Source of the DNA: Candidatus Iainarchaeum sp.
Lineage (GTDB): Archaea > B1Sed10-29 > WALL01
Assembly (NCBI GenBank): GCA_021162685.1
Contig: JAGGYF010000015.1
Span: 1 to 49,951 of the forward strand
DNA: 49,951 nt
Direction: 5' to 3'
The notes beneath the pieces are model-generated. The model was given only the letters and a program-made list of their open reading frames with translations. It ran no database searches and was not told the DNA's origin. Position numbers and translations under genes: made by a program. Positions 26,808 through 35,791 of the stretch are shown here, piece after piece. How positions within the stretch are numbered: position 1 is the first letter of the stretch; each line of letters starts with the position of its first letter.

Positions 26808-29707
26808 CTAAACCTCAAAATAGCACCAATACCTCCAAATCCTCTGAAAAATTGTTCTCCTTCTGGTGTGTCTGTTGAAATGATCTCTACCTTTGTCCCT
26901 ACCATCTCAGCAAGTTCGCTTAGATCTTCAACAATATCCTTTTCTTCAGTTATATTCATGAGGACGCCGCACTTTTCACATTTTTCCTGTTTTGGTTTGC
27001 TTCTAACACTCTTTTGGACTTCATACCCACAATGCGGACATTTTAAAGTTACCCTCTTCCATTCAAGCTCTTCTGATAAGAGGAGAGTATCAACTTTTCC
27101 TTCAAGTAATGCTTGTCTTACCTGTTTTTCACCATATGTTGCTAAGCCGCCAGTGGATGCCTCCTTCAAGAATTTGTTTACAAGCTGTTTTTCTTTTATT
27201 ATGTCTAGGTCCTTCATTATCTCTCCGGCTTTCTGCATCATCTCCCGGATGCCAAATTCATCTGTGTAACTAGTATCAATTGTGCCTATTATCTTCTGTT
27301 TTACTTTTGCATTCAGGTAATCTGCATTGAGGAACGAATTTTTTGTGGGGCCAGGGCCACCAATGATTACTCCTTTAATCTTTTCATCTGAAAATGTTTT
27401 ATTTGCAAGCTCTCCAACCTTTTTGAACCATTCATGTGCAGCAATCTCTATCAAACGCTCAAAGCGCACTGAACTGTTGTGTAAGATGAAATTGTTTGCC
27501 ACAAAACATTCAGTTTCAGGGACAGTTAAGTCATAGAATACTGCATTTAGGTATGTTTTGTCTATGTGTTTTATTTCTGCTTGGATTACATCTGCATGAT
27601 ACACATCCCAGAGCAGACGTAGCAGGTGTGCACCAGTTGTCAGCATTTCTTTTTGTTTATTCATTAGCACGTTTTTCACGCTTGAAATACGCTCAGGATT
27701 CTTGTCAAGACCTTTTTCTATTCTATATATAGGGTAAACACTCAATCCTAGTTCTTCAGCAACTTCCTTCATTGTGAGTCTGAGACGTTTTCTAAACGTT
27801 CTCAAGTTTTGGCTTTTTGCGTTTTCTATTTCCTTGAGTCTTTTTTCAACAGGTTTTATTATTACTCTTCTGAACACATTAAAACTCATCTTTCTTTCGT
27901 CCCTGAAAAAGTTTGTTGAAGTGGCAAAGTCCTCTGTATTCATCTTAAGTTTTTTTACCAAATTTAACATTTGCTTGCCACTAACAGGAATCTGATTTGT
28001 GTTTGTACTCAACTTTCCATATATTCTACCCAACTTTTTCATCTTTTTTTCTGAGGAGAAACCTATATATCTTCTGAAATTCATTAGCGATTCTGAGTCG
28101 CATATTTCAAGTGTGAACTGGTGAGATTCTTTAAATCCTCTGCCTCCTTTTGAGATTTTTTTTCGTACAGAGGCAATTATTCCAAATCTGAGCAGTAACA
28201 TCTGTAGCTGTTTAATAAACTTCTCAGCAACCATTGTAAGAGATACACGATTACTGGTTACATAACCTTCAGCATCAAACACCCCTCTTATAAATGCAGC
28301 CACCTCTTCATTTTTTGCAATCATTATGCTTTTGGGAACCACTAGATTGTGGCTCGGGTAAAAAACCTCTCCGAACAAGAGATCAATCGTCTTTACTAGT
28401 TCTTTTCCGTAGAATGCTAGCCGATAACATCCTCTCCTTCTTCGTTTGTCTATTGAGACAGATACCCCAAACAGTAACTTGATTAATTTCATATATTTGC
28501 GAAGAAGATTAATATCACTATCGCACAAACAGATCCTATACTCTTCCTTATATCCGTCTCCTGATATGTAGCCAAGCAGCTGAGCCAATTCTTTCGTTAA
28601 TGTTTTTGGGAATCTAAAAGCAGGAGTTTTTTTCATGAATTTTTGCGAGAACGCTTTTTTGTCAACACCATATAATTCAATTAATTCCATTATTTTATCA
28701 TGGCTTATTTTACCATTGTTTGTCTCAAATTTAGATATGGTTGCTTGTGCAACTCCTAATATTTTTGCCACTTCTTGCTGGGATAGCCCTCTTTCTCTGC
28801 GCTTGTTTGTTAGGTAGTTAATACCCTGTTTTGTTGGATATTCTACATGTGGAATGTCTATGTTTAGATGTACCTCTCTCCCTCTTACGGGGCTGCATTT
28901 TGCCACTAGAATTTGGTTTCCAGGTTTGAGGTCCTCTGCGTACTTCACTCCCATACCACAGGAATCCGGGACAAAAAACAGATGTTCTGGGGTAACTATA
29001 ATTTCAAGCGTAGGATATTTTGTTTTGATGACATATGCACGTCTCCTTTTTCTTGAGAATACGTGGGAGCAATTAGCAATCTTTGTTTTGTAATTGGAAT
29101 GACTTAGAATAGCATCTCCTCTTTGAACGTTCTTTATTTCTGTAATAATTCCGTTTCCAAGCTGTATAAGAGAGTCCTCATGTACGCATTGCCCGCCCGC
29201 CCTATGTTTTCCTGGCACTTGTGATGTCATGCTTCTTACAATTTCTATACGTTTGCCTTTCAGTATGGCAATTGTTGCCTCTCTTCTATCAACTGTCAGT
29301 AAACCATATGCCTCTTTTGGTTCAAGCATCTCAAGTAATGGTTCCAGGAAAAATGTAGAGTCACATCTATATGTCTGAATAGGAACAGGTTCTGGTGGCT
29401 CTAGTTTGAATAACTCAATCTTGTCATTTATGTTTCCAGCGAATAACACCAAGCCATTTTCAGGAGGTTTTCTGTAGGCTTTTAGCGCATTTAACAACCG
29501 TTCAATTGCAGCAGTCACATTCTTTCTTGTTTGTTTGCTCTTTATATTCATTGCTTGGCCAGCTTCTTCTCTAAGTTTATTAGTCACCTCTGAGATCTGA
29601 TAGTTTGGGGGTATGTATATGCTAATGAGTTCAGTACCCTGACCTCTAAGTTTTGCCAATTCTTTTACTATCTTTTTAAACTCATAATTTACTCTTGAAT
29701 TCATCAT
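26804..29707 (-). CDS. prf1: Peptide chain release factor aRF1, interrupted by an intein at GGQ
   Basis: Exteins: ELISIYIPPNYQISEVTNKLREE...VPGKHRAGGQ / SSVRFERLIEIAAHEWFKKVGE...LKCPHCGYEVQKSV. Spliced length 396 aa. Confidence 0.96.
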   Translation of the reverse strand: MMNSRVNYEFKKIVKELAKLRGQGTELISIYIPPNYQISEVTNKLREEAGQAMNIKSKQTRKNVTAAIERLLNALKAYRKPPENGLVLFAGNINDKIELFKLEPPEPVPIQTYRCDSTFFLEPLLEMLEPKEAYGLLTVDRREATIAILKGKRIEIVRSMTSQVPGKHRAGGQCVHEDSLIQLGNGIITEIKNVQRGDAILSHSNYKTKIANCSHVFSRKRRRAYVIKTKYPTLEIIVTPEHLFFVPDSCGMGVKYAEDLKPGNQILVAKCSPVRGREVHLNIDIPHVEYPTKQGINYLTNKRRERGLSQQEVAKILGVAQATISKFETNNGKISHDKIMELIELYGVDKKAFSQKFMKKTPAFRFPKTLTKELAQLLGYISGDGYKEEYRICLCDSDINLLRKYMKLIKLLFGVSVSIDKRRRRGCYRLAFYGKELVKTIDLLFGEVFYPSHNLVVPKSIMIAKNEEVAAFIRGVFDAEGYVTSNRVSLTMVAEKFIKQLQMLLLRFGIIASVRKKISKGGRGFKESHQFTLEICDSESLMNFRRYIGFSSEKKMKKLGRIYGKLSTNTNQIPVSGKQMLNLVKKLKMNTEDFATSTNFFRDERKMSFNVFRRVIIKPVEKRLKEIENAKSQNLRTFRKRLRLTMKEVAEELGLSVYPIYRIEKGLDKNPERISSVKNVLMNKQKEMLTTGAHLLRLLWDVYHADVIQAEIKHIDKTYLNAVFYDLTVPETECFVANNFILHNSSVRFERLIEIAAHEWFKKVGELANKTFSDEKIKGVIIGGPGPTKNSFLNADYLNAKVKQKIIGTIDTSYTDEFGIREMMQKAGEIMKDLDIIKEKQLVNKFLKEASTGGLATYGEKQVRQALLEGKVDTLLLSEELEWKRVTLKCPHCGYEVQKSVRSKPKQEKCEKCGVLMNITEEKDIVEDLSELAEMVGTKVEIISTDTPEGEQFFRGFGGIGAILRFR
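27476..29188 (-). other. Intein, 571 aa, with LAGLIDADG endonuclease and two XRE-like HTH segments
   Basis: Begins CVHEDSLIQLGNGIITEIKN, LEIIVTPEHLFFVPD block B-like, LAQLLGYISGDGY and AAFIRGVFDAEGYV, ends ECFVANNFILHN before Ser+1. HTHs: RRERGLSQQEVAKILGVAQATISKFE and RKRLRLTMKEVAEELGLSVYPIYRIE. Confidence 0.96.
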
Positions 29708-29752
29708 ATCACTTTATATTTTAGGATTGATTTATTTAAAAGAGGTGTTACA

Positions 29753-30436
29753 ATGAAGCCGTGCGTCATTAAAATCGGCGGTTCAATTCTTGCTGATGGG
29801 AAGCCAGATGTTGACTACATTAAGAGTATAAGTTCTATGCTTGAAGATTTAAATAAACGTATGGTTATTGGTGTTGTAGTAGGGGCAGGAAAAGTGGGGG
29901 GTGTTTATGTAGATGCTGCCCGTAAGCTAAAAATAAACCAATACCAGCAGGATTCATTGGCAATAGATGTTACAAGAGTAAATGCAAGATTACTGGCAAA
30001 TGCACTTCCTTCTGCATTACATAGTATCCCACGAACAGTAGGAGATGCACGTGCATTGATGGAAGCATCTCCAAAGAGGATTGTTGTGATGGGTGGAACA
30101 TTCCCTGGCCATACAACAAACGCTGTTGCAGCACTTCTTGCTGAAAATACAGGAGCAAAGCTTGTAAATTGTACAAACGTTGATGCTGTGTATGATAAGG
30201 ACCCAAACAAATTCAAGAATGCTAGAAAGTTCTCAAAAATGAGTGCGGATAAATTAGTTGAGTTAGCAGCAAAGTATGATACAAGGGAGGCAAGGGGACA
30301 CTTCATTATTGATCTACTTGCAGCAAAGATCATACAGCGTTCCAAAATAGAAACACATGTGGTTAATGGGAGAAAGTTGAGTGAGATAAAAAAGGCAGCA
30401 CTTGGGAAAAAGCATAATGGTACTGTAATTAAGTGA
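29753..30436 (+). CDS. pyrH: UMP kinase (archaeal PyrH)
   Basis: VIKIGGSILADGKPDV; VVGAGKVGGVYVDAAR; CTNVDAVYDKDPNKF. Confidence 0.93.
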   Translation: MKPCVIKIGGSILADGKPDVDYIKSISSMLEDLNKRMVIGVVVGAGKVGGVYVDAARKLKINQYQQDSLAIDVTRVNARLLANALPSALHSIPRTVGDARALMEASPKRIVVMGGTFPGHTTNAVAALLAENTGAKLVNCTNVDAVYDKDPNKFKNARKFSKMSADKLVELAAKYDTREARGHFIIDLLAAKIIQRSKIETHVVNGRKLSEIKKAALGKKHNGTVIK

Positions 30437-30441
30437 GCAAC

Positions 30442-30849
30442 ATGAACGTATGTGTGGGCGGCACATTTGATAAGTTACACGAGGGACACAAGTATCTCTT
30501 GGATGTAGCATGCGCTTTTTCAGAAACATTGTTTGTTGGACTGACAAGTGATGAGTTTGCAAGGCGAACGAAAAAAAGAGAGATAAGGCCATATTCTGTA
30601 AGGAAGCACGAGCTTGAGAAATATTTAGAAGGAAAACCTGTTGAAATTATTGAGATAGATGATATGTATGGGTTTGCTGCAGATATGAAGGATTTGGATG
30701 CCATTGTTGTCAGCACAGAGACATATGCAAAAGCATGTAAGATAAATAAGAAAAGAGAGGAAAAAGGATTAAAACCTTTGCTGATTATTGTAATACCATT
30801 GATCAAAGATGAGAAAGGGAATAAGATATCTTCAAGAGGGGTTAGATGA
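30442..30849 (+). CDS. coaD: Phosphopantetheine adenylyltransferase (archaeal type)
   Basis: MNVCVGGTFDKLHEGHKYLLDVAC nucleotidyltransferase motif; KISSRGVR tail. Confidence 0.9.
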   Translation: MNVCVGGTFDKLHEGHKYLLDVACAFSETLFVGLTSDEFARRTKKREIRPYSVRKHELEKYLEGKPVEIIEIDDMYGFAADMKDLDAIVVSTETYAKACKINKKREEKGLKPLLIIVIPLIKDEKGNKISSRGVR

Positions 30850-32192
30850 GTTATAGCAAAAGGATTGAAGACGAGTTGAAGAAGAAAGGCATAAAAATAG
30901 GGGACAGAGTTAAGGTAGGAGATGTTGAAGGATTACTTATGCCTTCTCCTGAGATAACAGGAAACCCAGACTTTTTAGTTATAAAATTAGACAATGGATA
31001 CAACATAGGTGTTAAATTCAAAGGAAAGATTGAGAAGAGCAGCACAAAGGAGCCACAACGTATCAAAAAAGAGTTTGAATACGAGGTAGAGGAAACACAT
31101 GCGCAAAGCATACCCAAGTGCCACGATCTACCGATGATATCATTGATATCTGCTGGTGGAACAATATCAAGCAAAGTAGATTATAAAACAGGGGCTGTTT
31201 ATCCCTCTTTCACATCAAGGGATTTGTTTGCTCAAGTACCTGAGCTTTCAAAAATAGTCTGCTTTAAGGAACTGAAAACGGTTTCAGAGGTATTGAGCGA
31301 GGACATGTGTTACGAGGATTGGATAGAGATTGCAAAGGAGTGTGCATACCAAATTAATGATGGTGCTGGGGGCGTTATTGTGGCACATGGTACTGATACA
31401 ATGCACTATACATCTGCAGCATTATCTTTCATGCTTTCTGGACTATCAAAACCAGTGGTTCTTACAGGGGCACAGCGATCAACAGACAGGGGCTCTGCTG
31501 ACTCTGCTATGAATTTAATCTGTTCAGCTCATGCTTCCATCTCAGATATTGCTGAGGTAGGTATTGTAATGCATGCAGAAACAGATGATAGCTATTGCTT
31601 TTTTATAAGGGGAACAAAAGCAAGAAAGATGCACACAACTATGAGGAACACATTTAGGCCTATAAATGATTATCCTATTGCAAAGATTTGGCCAGACGGC
31701 AAAGTAGAGCCATTACAAACATACAAAAAGAGAGCAGACGGAAAGGTAAAGGCAGACACAAAGTATGAGCCAAATGTCGCACTTGTTAAAGCATATCCAA
31801 ATTCAGACCCGACCATTATTGACTATTTTGTTAAGAAGGGATGCAAAGGGATAATTATAGAGGGTACAGGTTTGGGTCATGTCCCCACGCAAAATAAGAA
31901 ATATTCTTGGATACCTCACGTAAAAGAGGCAGTAAATTCTGGCGTATTTATCGGCATTGCACCTCAGACATTGTACGGTAAATTAAATCCAGATGTTTAT
32001 GCAAATGGGAGGATTCTTGCCTATGAGGCAAATGCAGTACACCTGAAAGATATGCTCCCAGAGACAGCATATGTTAAGCTTGGTTGGGTTTTGGGCCATA
32101 CAAAAAGCATGAAGAAGATAAAAGACATGATGTTAACGAATTACGCTGGTGAATTCAAAGAGAGATTGCAGCCAGACATGTTTTTATATTGA
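30846..32192 (+). CDS. gatD: Glutamyl-tRNA(Gln) amidotransferase subunit D
   Basis: MISLISAGGTISSKVDYKTGAVYPSF and VIVAHGTDTMHYTSAALSFML asparaginase-type motifs. Confidence 0.95.
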   Translation: MSYSKRIEDELKKKGIKIGDRVKVGDVEGLLMPSPEITGNPDFLVIKLDNGYNIGVKFKGKIEKSSTKEPQRIKKEFEYEVEETHAQSIPKCHDLPMISLISAGGTISSKVDYKTGAVYPSFTSRDLFAQVPELSKIVCFKELKTVSEVLSEDMCYEDWIEIAKECAYQINDGAGGVIVAHGTDTMHYTSAALSFMLSGLSKPVVLTGAQRSTDRGSADSAMNLICSAHASISDIAEVGIVMHAETDDSYCFFIRGTKARKMHTTMRNTFRPINDYPIAKIWPDGKVEPLQTYKKRADGKVKADTKYEPNVALVKAYPNSDPTIIDYFVKKGCKGIIIEGTGLGHVPTQNKKYSWIPHVKEAVNSGVFIGIAPQTLYGKLNPDVYANGRILAYEANAVHLKDMLPETAYVKLGWVLGHTKSMKKIKDMMLTNYAGEFKERLQPDMFLY

Positions 32193-32202
32193 GGTGTTAT
32201 AT

Positions 32203-32733
32203 GTGATTATTGGTTTAACAGGTAAAGCAAGGAGTGGAAAGGACACAATTGCCAAATATCTATGTGAGCACTATGGGTTTAAACATTACGATTTTTATAA
32301 AGATGTGCTTGTCCCAGAACTTGAAAAAAGGGGTTTGGAGCCAACAAAGATGAACGCGAGCCTTGTAGGCAACGAAATGAGAAAAGAGGAGGGAATGGAT
32401 ATTATGGCTAAACGCCTTCTCAAAAAGATTGATGTTCCAGATGCTGTGGTAACGGGATTTAGAAGTCCAGAAGAGGTTGAATATTTTAAGGAACATACTC
32501 ACGATTTCACTTTGGTATTTGTGGATGCAGAACCAGAGGTTAGATTTTCAAGAAGAAGCCCTCTGGATCCACAAACAAAGGAAGAATTTTTTAAGAGAGA
32601 TGAGATGGATGAAAAGGGCAAGAATATGGAGGCAGTTTTTTTGATGGCAGATAATGTCATAGATAATAATGGCACATTAGATGAATTATATGAAAAGGTG
32701 GAGGAACTGCTTGATGAGATAGTTGGTGAGTGA
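32203..32733 (+). CDS. UPF0200/dephospho-CoA kinase-like P-loop protein
   Basis: IIGLTGKARSGKDTIAKYL; VVTGFRSPEEVEYF; GTG start at 32203 preferred. Confidence 0.75.
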   Translation: MIIGLTGKARSGKDTIAKYLCEHYGFKHYDFYKDVLVPELEKRGLEPTKMNASLVGNEMRKEEGMDIMAKRLLKKIDVPDAVVTGFRSPEEVEYFKEHTHDFTLVFVDAEPEVRFSRRSPLDPQTKEEFFKRDEMDEKGKNMEAVFLMADNVIDNNGTLDELYEKVEELLDEIVGE

Positions 32734-34554
32734 ATGGATTACCAGAAACTTGGATTCAAGGCAGGATTGGAGATACACCAACAATTAGATACTAAGGAGA
32801 AACTTTTCTGTCATTGTAGCACGGAATTAAGCGATAAATTTCCAATAACAGTTGAAAGGAAACTCAGAGCAGTTGCAGGTGAATTGGGAAAAGTAGATGA
32901 AGCAGCCAGATACGAATTCAAAAGACAGAGAACATTTTTCTACAAAGCAAATCCAGAGACAAGTTGTCTTGTTGAATTAGATGAACAACCACCAGAGAGC
33001 ATGAATAAAGAGGCACTTCATATAGCACTACAATTCTGCAAGCTTGTTAGTGCCAATATTGTTGACGAGATACATGTGATGAGGAAAACTGTTGTAGATG
33101 GAAGCAACACATCTGGCTTCCAAAGAACTGCAATGGTTGGGTTAAATGGGAAGATAAAGACAAGTAAGGGCGTAGTAAGGATACCAACTATACAGATTGA
33201 GGAGGATGCAGCAGCACCGATTGATAGGACTGAAGATACTGTTACTTATAGGTTGGATAGATTGGGCATACCTCTAATAGAGGTTGCAACAGGGCCAGAT
33301 ATAAAAGATCCGGAGCATTTGAAAGAGACAGCACTTACAATTGGAAGACTATTACGTGTCTTGAATGTCAAAAGAGGAATAGGCACGATAAGACAGGACG
33401 TTAATATTTCTATTAGTGGTGGAGCAAGGGTTGAAATAAAGGGTGCCCAGGATCTAAAGCTTCTCCCAAAGATTGCAGAGAGGGAAGTAATACGGCAGAG
33501 GAATCTCTTAGAGGCCAGAGAAGAACTCATAAAAAGGAATGCATCTGTTTGTGATGAGATCTTTGACGTCACTGATCTATTTAAAGAGACGAAATGTAGG
33601 TTTTTGAAAAACGCAAGAGCCATCCTTGCAGTAAAGCTTGAGAGGTTTTCAGGAATACTTGGCAGGGAGATACAAAATAATAGAAGAGTTGGAACAGAGC
33701 TGAGCGATTATGCGAAGACTCAGGGGGTTGGAGGCATAATTCATTCTGATGAAGATATGAAGAAGTATAATATAGAGGAGATGGACGCAGTTAGAAAAGC
33801 ATTAAATGCAAATAGAGAGGATGCAATAGTTTTATGTGCATCCACGCGATTGAAGGCAACAAGGGCTCTCAGGCAAGTGATAAAGAGAGCAAAGATGCTT
33901 TTGGAAGGTGTGCCAGAGGAGGTTAGGAAAGCGCTTCCAGATGGAAACACACAATATCTCAGACCAATGCCAGGAGCCTCAAGATTATATCCAGAAACAG
34001 ACATACCTCCTCTAGTTATAGATGAGAAGACAAAAGATGAGGTAGAAGTACCAGAAAGACCAGAGAGAATAATGGCCAGACTGAAGAAGATTGGTTTGAG
34101 TGATGAACTTGCAGAGCAATTATTCAGTTCAAAAAGGTTGAAGGTCTTTGAGAGGATATATGCAAAACATAATGCAGACCCAGTTCTCATTGCTACAACG
34201 TTGGAGAATACTCTTGTGGCATTACGTAGAGATGGTGTGCCTGTTGAGAATATATCAGATGAGGCACTTGAAGAACTTTTTGATCTGTATTATGAAGGGT
34301 ATATCTCAAAAGAGGGGATTCCAGATGTCCTCACGACAATTGCATTAAACCCAGGAAAGAGATTGAGGGATATGCAGTTGAGGAAAATGAGTGAGGAAGA
34401 AGTAAGAGAAAGGATAAGAGAGATAGTGAGCAAAAACAAACATCTCTTAAAACAACATAACCCATTCAAAAAGATTATGGGAGAAGTTATGAAGGAATTG
34501 AGAGGAAAGGCTGATGGAAAACTCATAGCAAAGATAGTAAAGGAGTTTATATGA
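32734..34554 (+). CDS. gatE: Glutamyl-tRNA(Gln) amidotransferase subunit E
   Basis: KAGLEIHQQLDTKEKLFCHCSTEL; RPMPGASRLYPETDIPPL. Confidence 0.96.
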   Translation: MDYQKLGFKAGLEIHQQLDTKEKLFCHCSTELSDKFPITVERKLRAVAGELGKVDEAARYEFKRQRTFFYKANPETSCLVELDEQPPESMNKEALHIALQFCKLVSANIVDEIHVMRKTVVDGSNTSGFQRTAMVGLNGKIKTSKGVVRIPTIQIEEDAAAPIDRTEDTVTYRLDRLGIPLIEVATGPDIKDPEHLKETALTIGRLLRVLNVKRGIGTIRQDVNISISGGARVEIKGAQDLKLLPKIAEREVIRQRNLLEAREELIKRNASVCDEIFDVTDLFKETKCRFLKNARAILAVKLERFSGILGREIQNNRRVGTELSDYAKTQGVGGIIHSDEDMKKYNIEEMDAVRKALNANREDAIVLCASTRLKATRALRQVIKRAKMLLEGVPEEVRKALPDGNTQYLRPMPGASRLYPETDIPPLVIDEKTKDEVEVPERPERIMARLKKIGLSDELAEQLFSSKRLKVFERIYAKHNADPVLIATTLENTLVALRRDGVPVENISDEALEELFDLYYEGYISKEGIPDVLTTIALNPGKRLRDMQLRKMSEEEVRERIREIVSKNKHLLKQHNPFKKIMGEVMKELRGKADGKLIAKIVKEFI

Positions 34555-35333
34555 AAGTTCTTGTGAGGTATGGGGAGCTGTTTCTCAAATCAGAGCCAGT
34601 AAAGAAGAGGATGATAAATCAGCTAGTTTCAAACATCAAGGCAGGAATACCAGATGCAAACGTGGACATAAAACGAGGCAGACTAATTATTAATACTGAA
34701 TTTGGTAGAGCGAAGCCCATACTAAAAAGAATATTTGGTATTGTTTCGTTTTCTCCTGCATTTGATGTCACAACAGATATGGAACAGATAAAGAAACAAT
34801 GCCTCATGCTTGTTGAGCCAAATAAAACATTTGCTATAAAGACAAACAGGCCCTATAAAAAGTTTCCAATGACAAGCCAAGAGATAAGCAGGGAGGTAGG
34901 AGCATACATTGTTAAACATACAGGAGCAAAAGTGAACCTAACGAATCCAGAGCAGACGATTTATATTGAGTTATTTAAAGACACAACATTCATATTCAAC
35001 AAGATTGAGAGAGGAATAGAAGGCCTACCTCTTGGCGTTTCTGGAACAGTTTGTTTGGAATGCTATAACAAAGATGATGTACTTGCAGGGCTTATGATGA
35101 TGAAAAGAGGATGTTCTTTGATTGTAAAAGGAAATAGGTCAAACATATTAGATGAGTGGAGCATTGGCCATCCAATAACATATGTTGATTCATTCAAAGA
35201 ATGCAAAGCTGTTGTGTCTGGCACAAGAGATATAAACAAAATAAAGGGAAGAGAAGTACCAGTGTTTTATCCCCTTATTGCGCTTCCTGATTGTAAGATA
35301 AAAGAATTGAGGAAAACTTTTTATTTGGCATGA
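34551..35333 (+). CDS. ThiI-like THUMP protein with degenerate PP-loop
   Basis: MKVLVRYGELFLKSEPVKKRMINQLVSNIK THUMP/ferredoxin-like start; VSGTVCLECYNKDDVLAGLMMMKRGC where SGGxDS is expected. Confidence 0.75.
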   Translation: MKVLVRYGELFLKSEPVKKRMINQLVSNIKAGIPDANVDIKRGRLIINTEFGRAKPILKRIFGIVSFSPAFDVTTDMEQIKKQCLMLVEPNKTFAIKTNRPYKKFPMTSQEISREVGAYIVKHTGAKVNLTNPEQTIYIELFKDTTFIFNKIERGIEGLPLGVSGTVCLECYNKDDVLAGLMMMKRGCSLIVKGNRSNILDEWSIGHPITYVDSFKECKAVVSGTRDINKIKGREVPVFYPLIALPDCKIKELRKTFYLA

Positions 35334-35791
35334 ACATTATGGTTAATATGGCTGATAAGAAGCAACCAAAGGCAAAGGTAGATATTGACGAGAGCCATAA
35401 GAAGGTCTATGTTCTACCTTACATGCCACGAGAGAAGAGAACATTTGGCCAAAAGGCTGCTGATGCAATTGCTGAGTTTGGTGGTAGCTGGACATTTATA
35501 GTCCTTTTCCTGATTTTCCTTTTTCTCTGGATGGGTCTGAATACTTGGGCATTTATCACACACTGGGACCCCTATCCATTCATTTTGCTAAATCTTGCCC
35601 TTTCATGTCTTGCAGCAGTCCAGGCACCAATTATCTTGATGTCACAGAATAGAGCAGCTGAGCGCGATAGAAGGAAGGCAGAGATGGACTACATTGTGAA
35701 CAAAAAGGCAGAGATGGAGATCAAAGATATGCAGAACGATCTAGACGAGATAAAAGCAATGCTGAGGGAATTAAACAAAAAGGTCAAGTGA
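35330..35791 (+). CDS. DUF1003-like membrane protein
   Basis: GQKAADAIAEFGGSWTFIVLFLIFLFLWMGLNTW...DPYPFILLNLALSCLAAVQAPIILMSQNRAAERDR. Confidence 0.85.
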   Translation: MNIMVNMADKKQPKAKVDIDESHKKVYVLPYMPREKRTFGQKAADAIAEFGGSWTFIVLFLIFLFLWMGLNTWAFITHWDPYPFILLNLALSCLAAVQAPIILMSQNRAAERDRRKAEMDYIVNKKAEMEIKDMQNDLDEIKAMLRELNKKVK

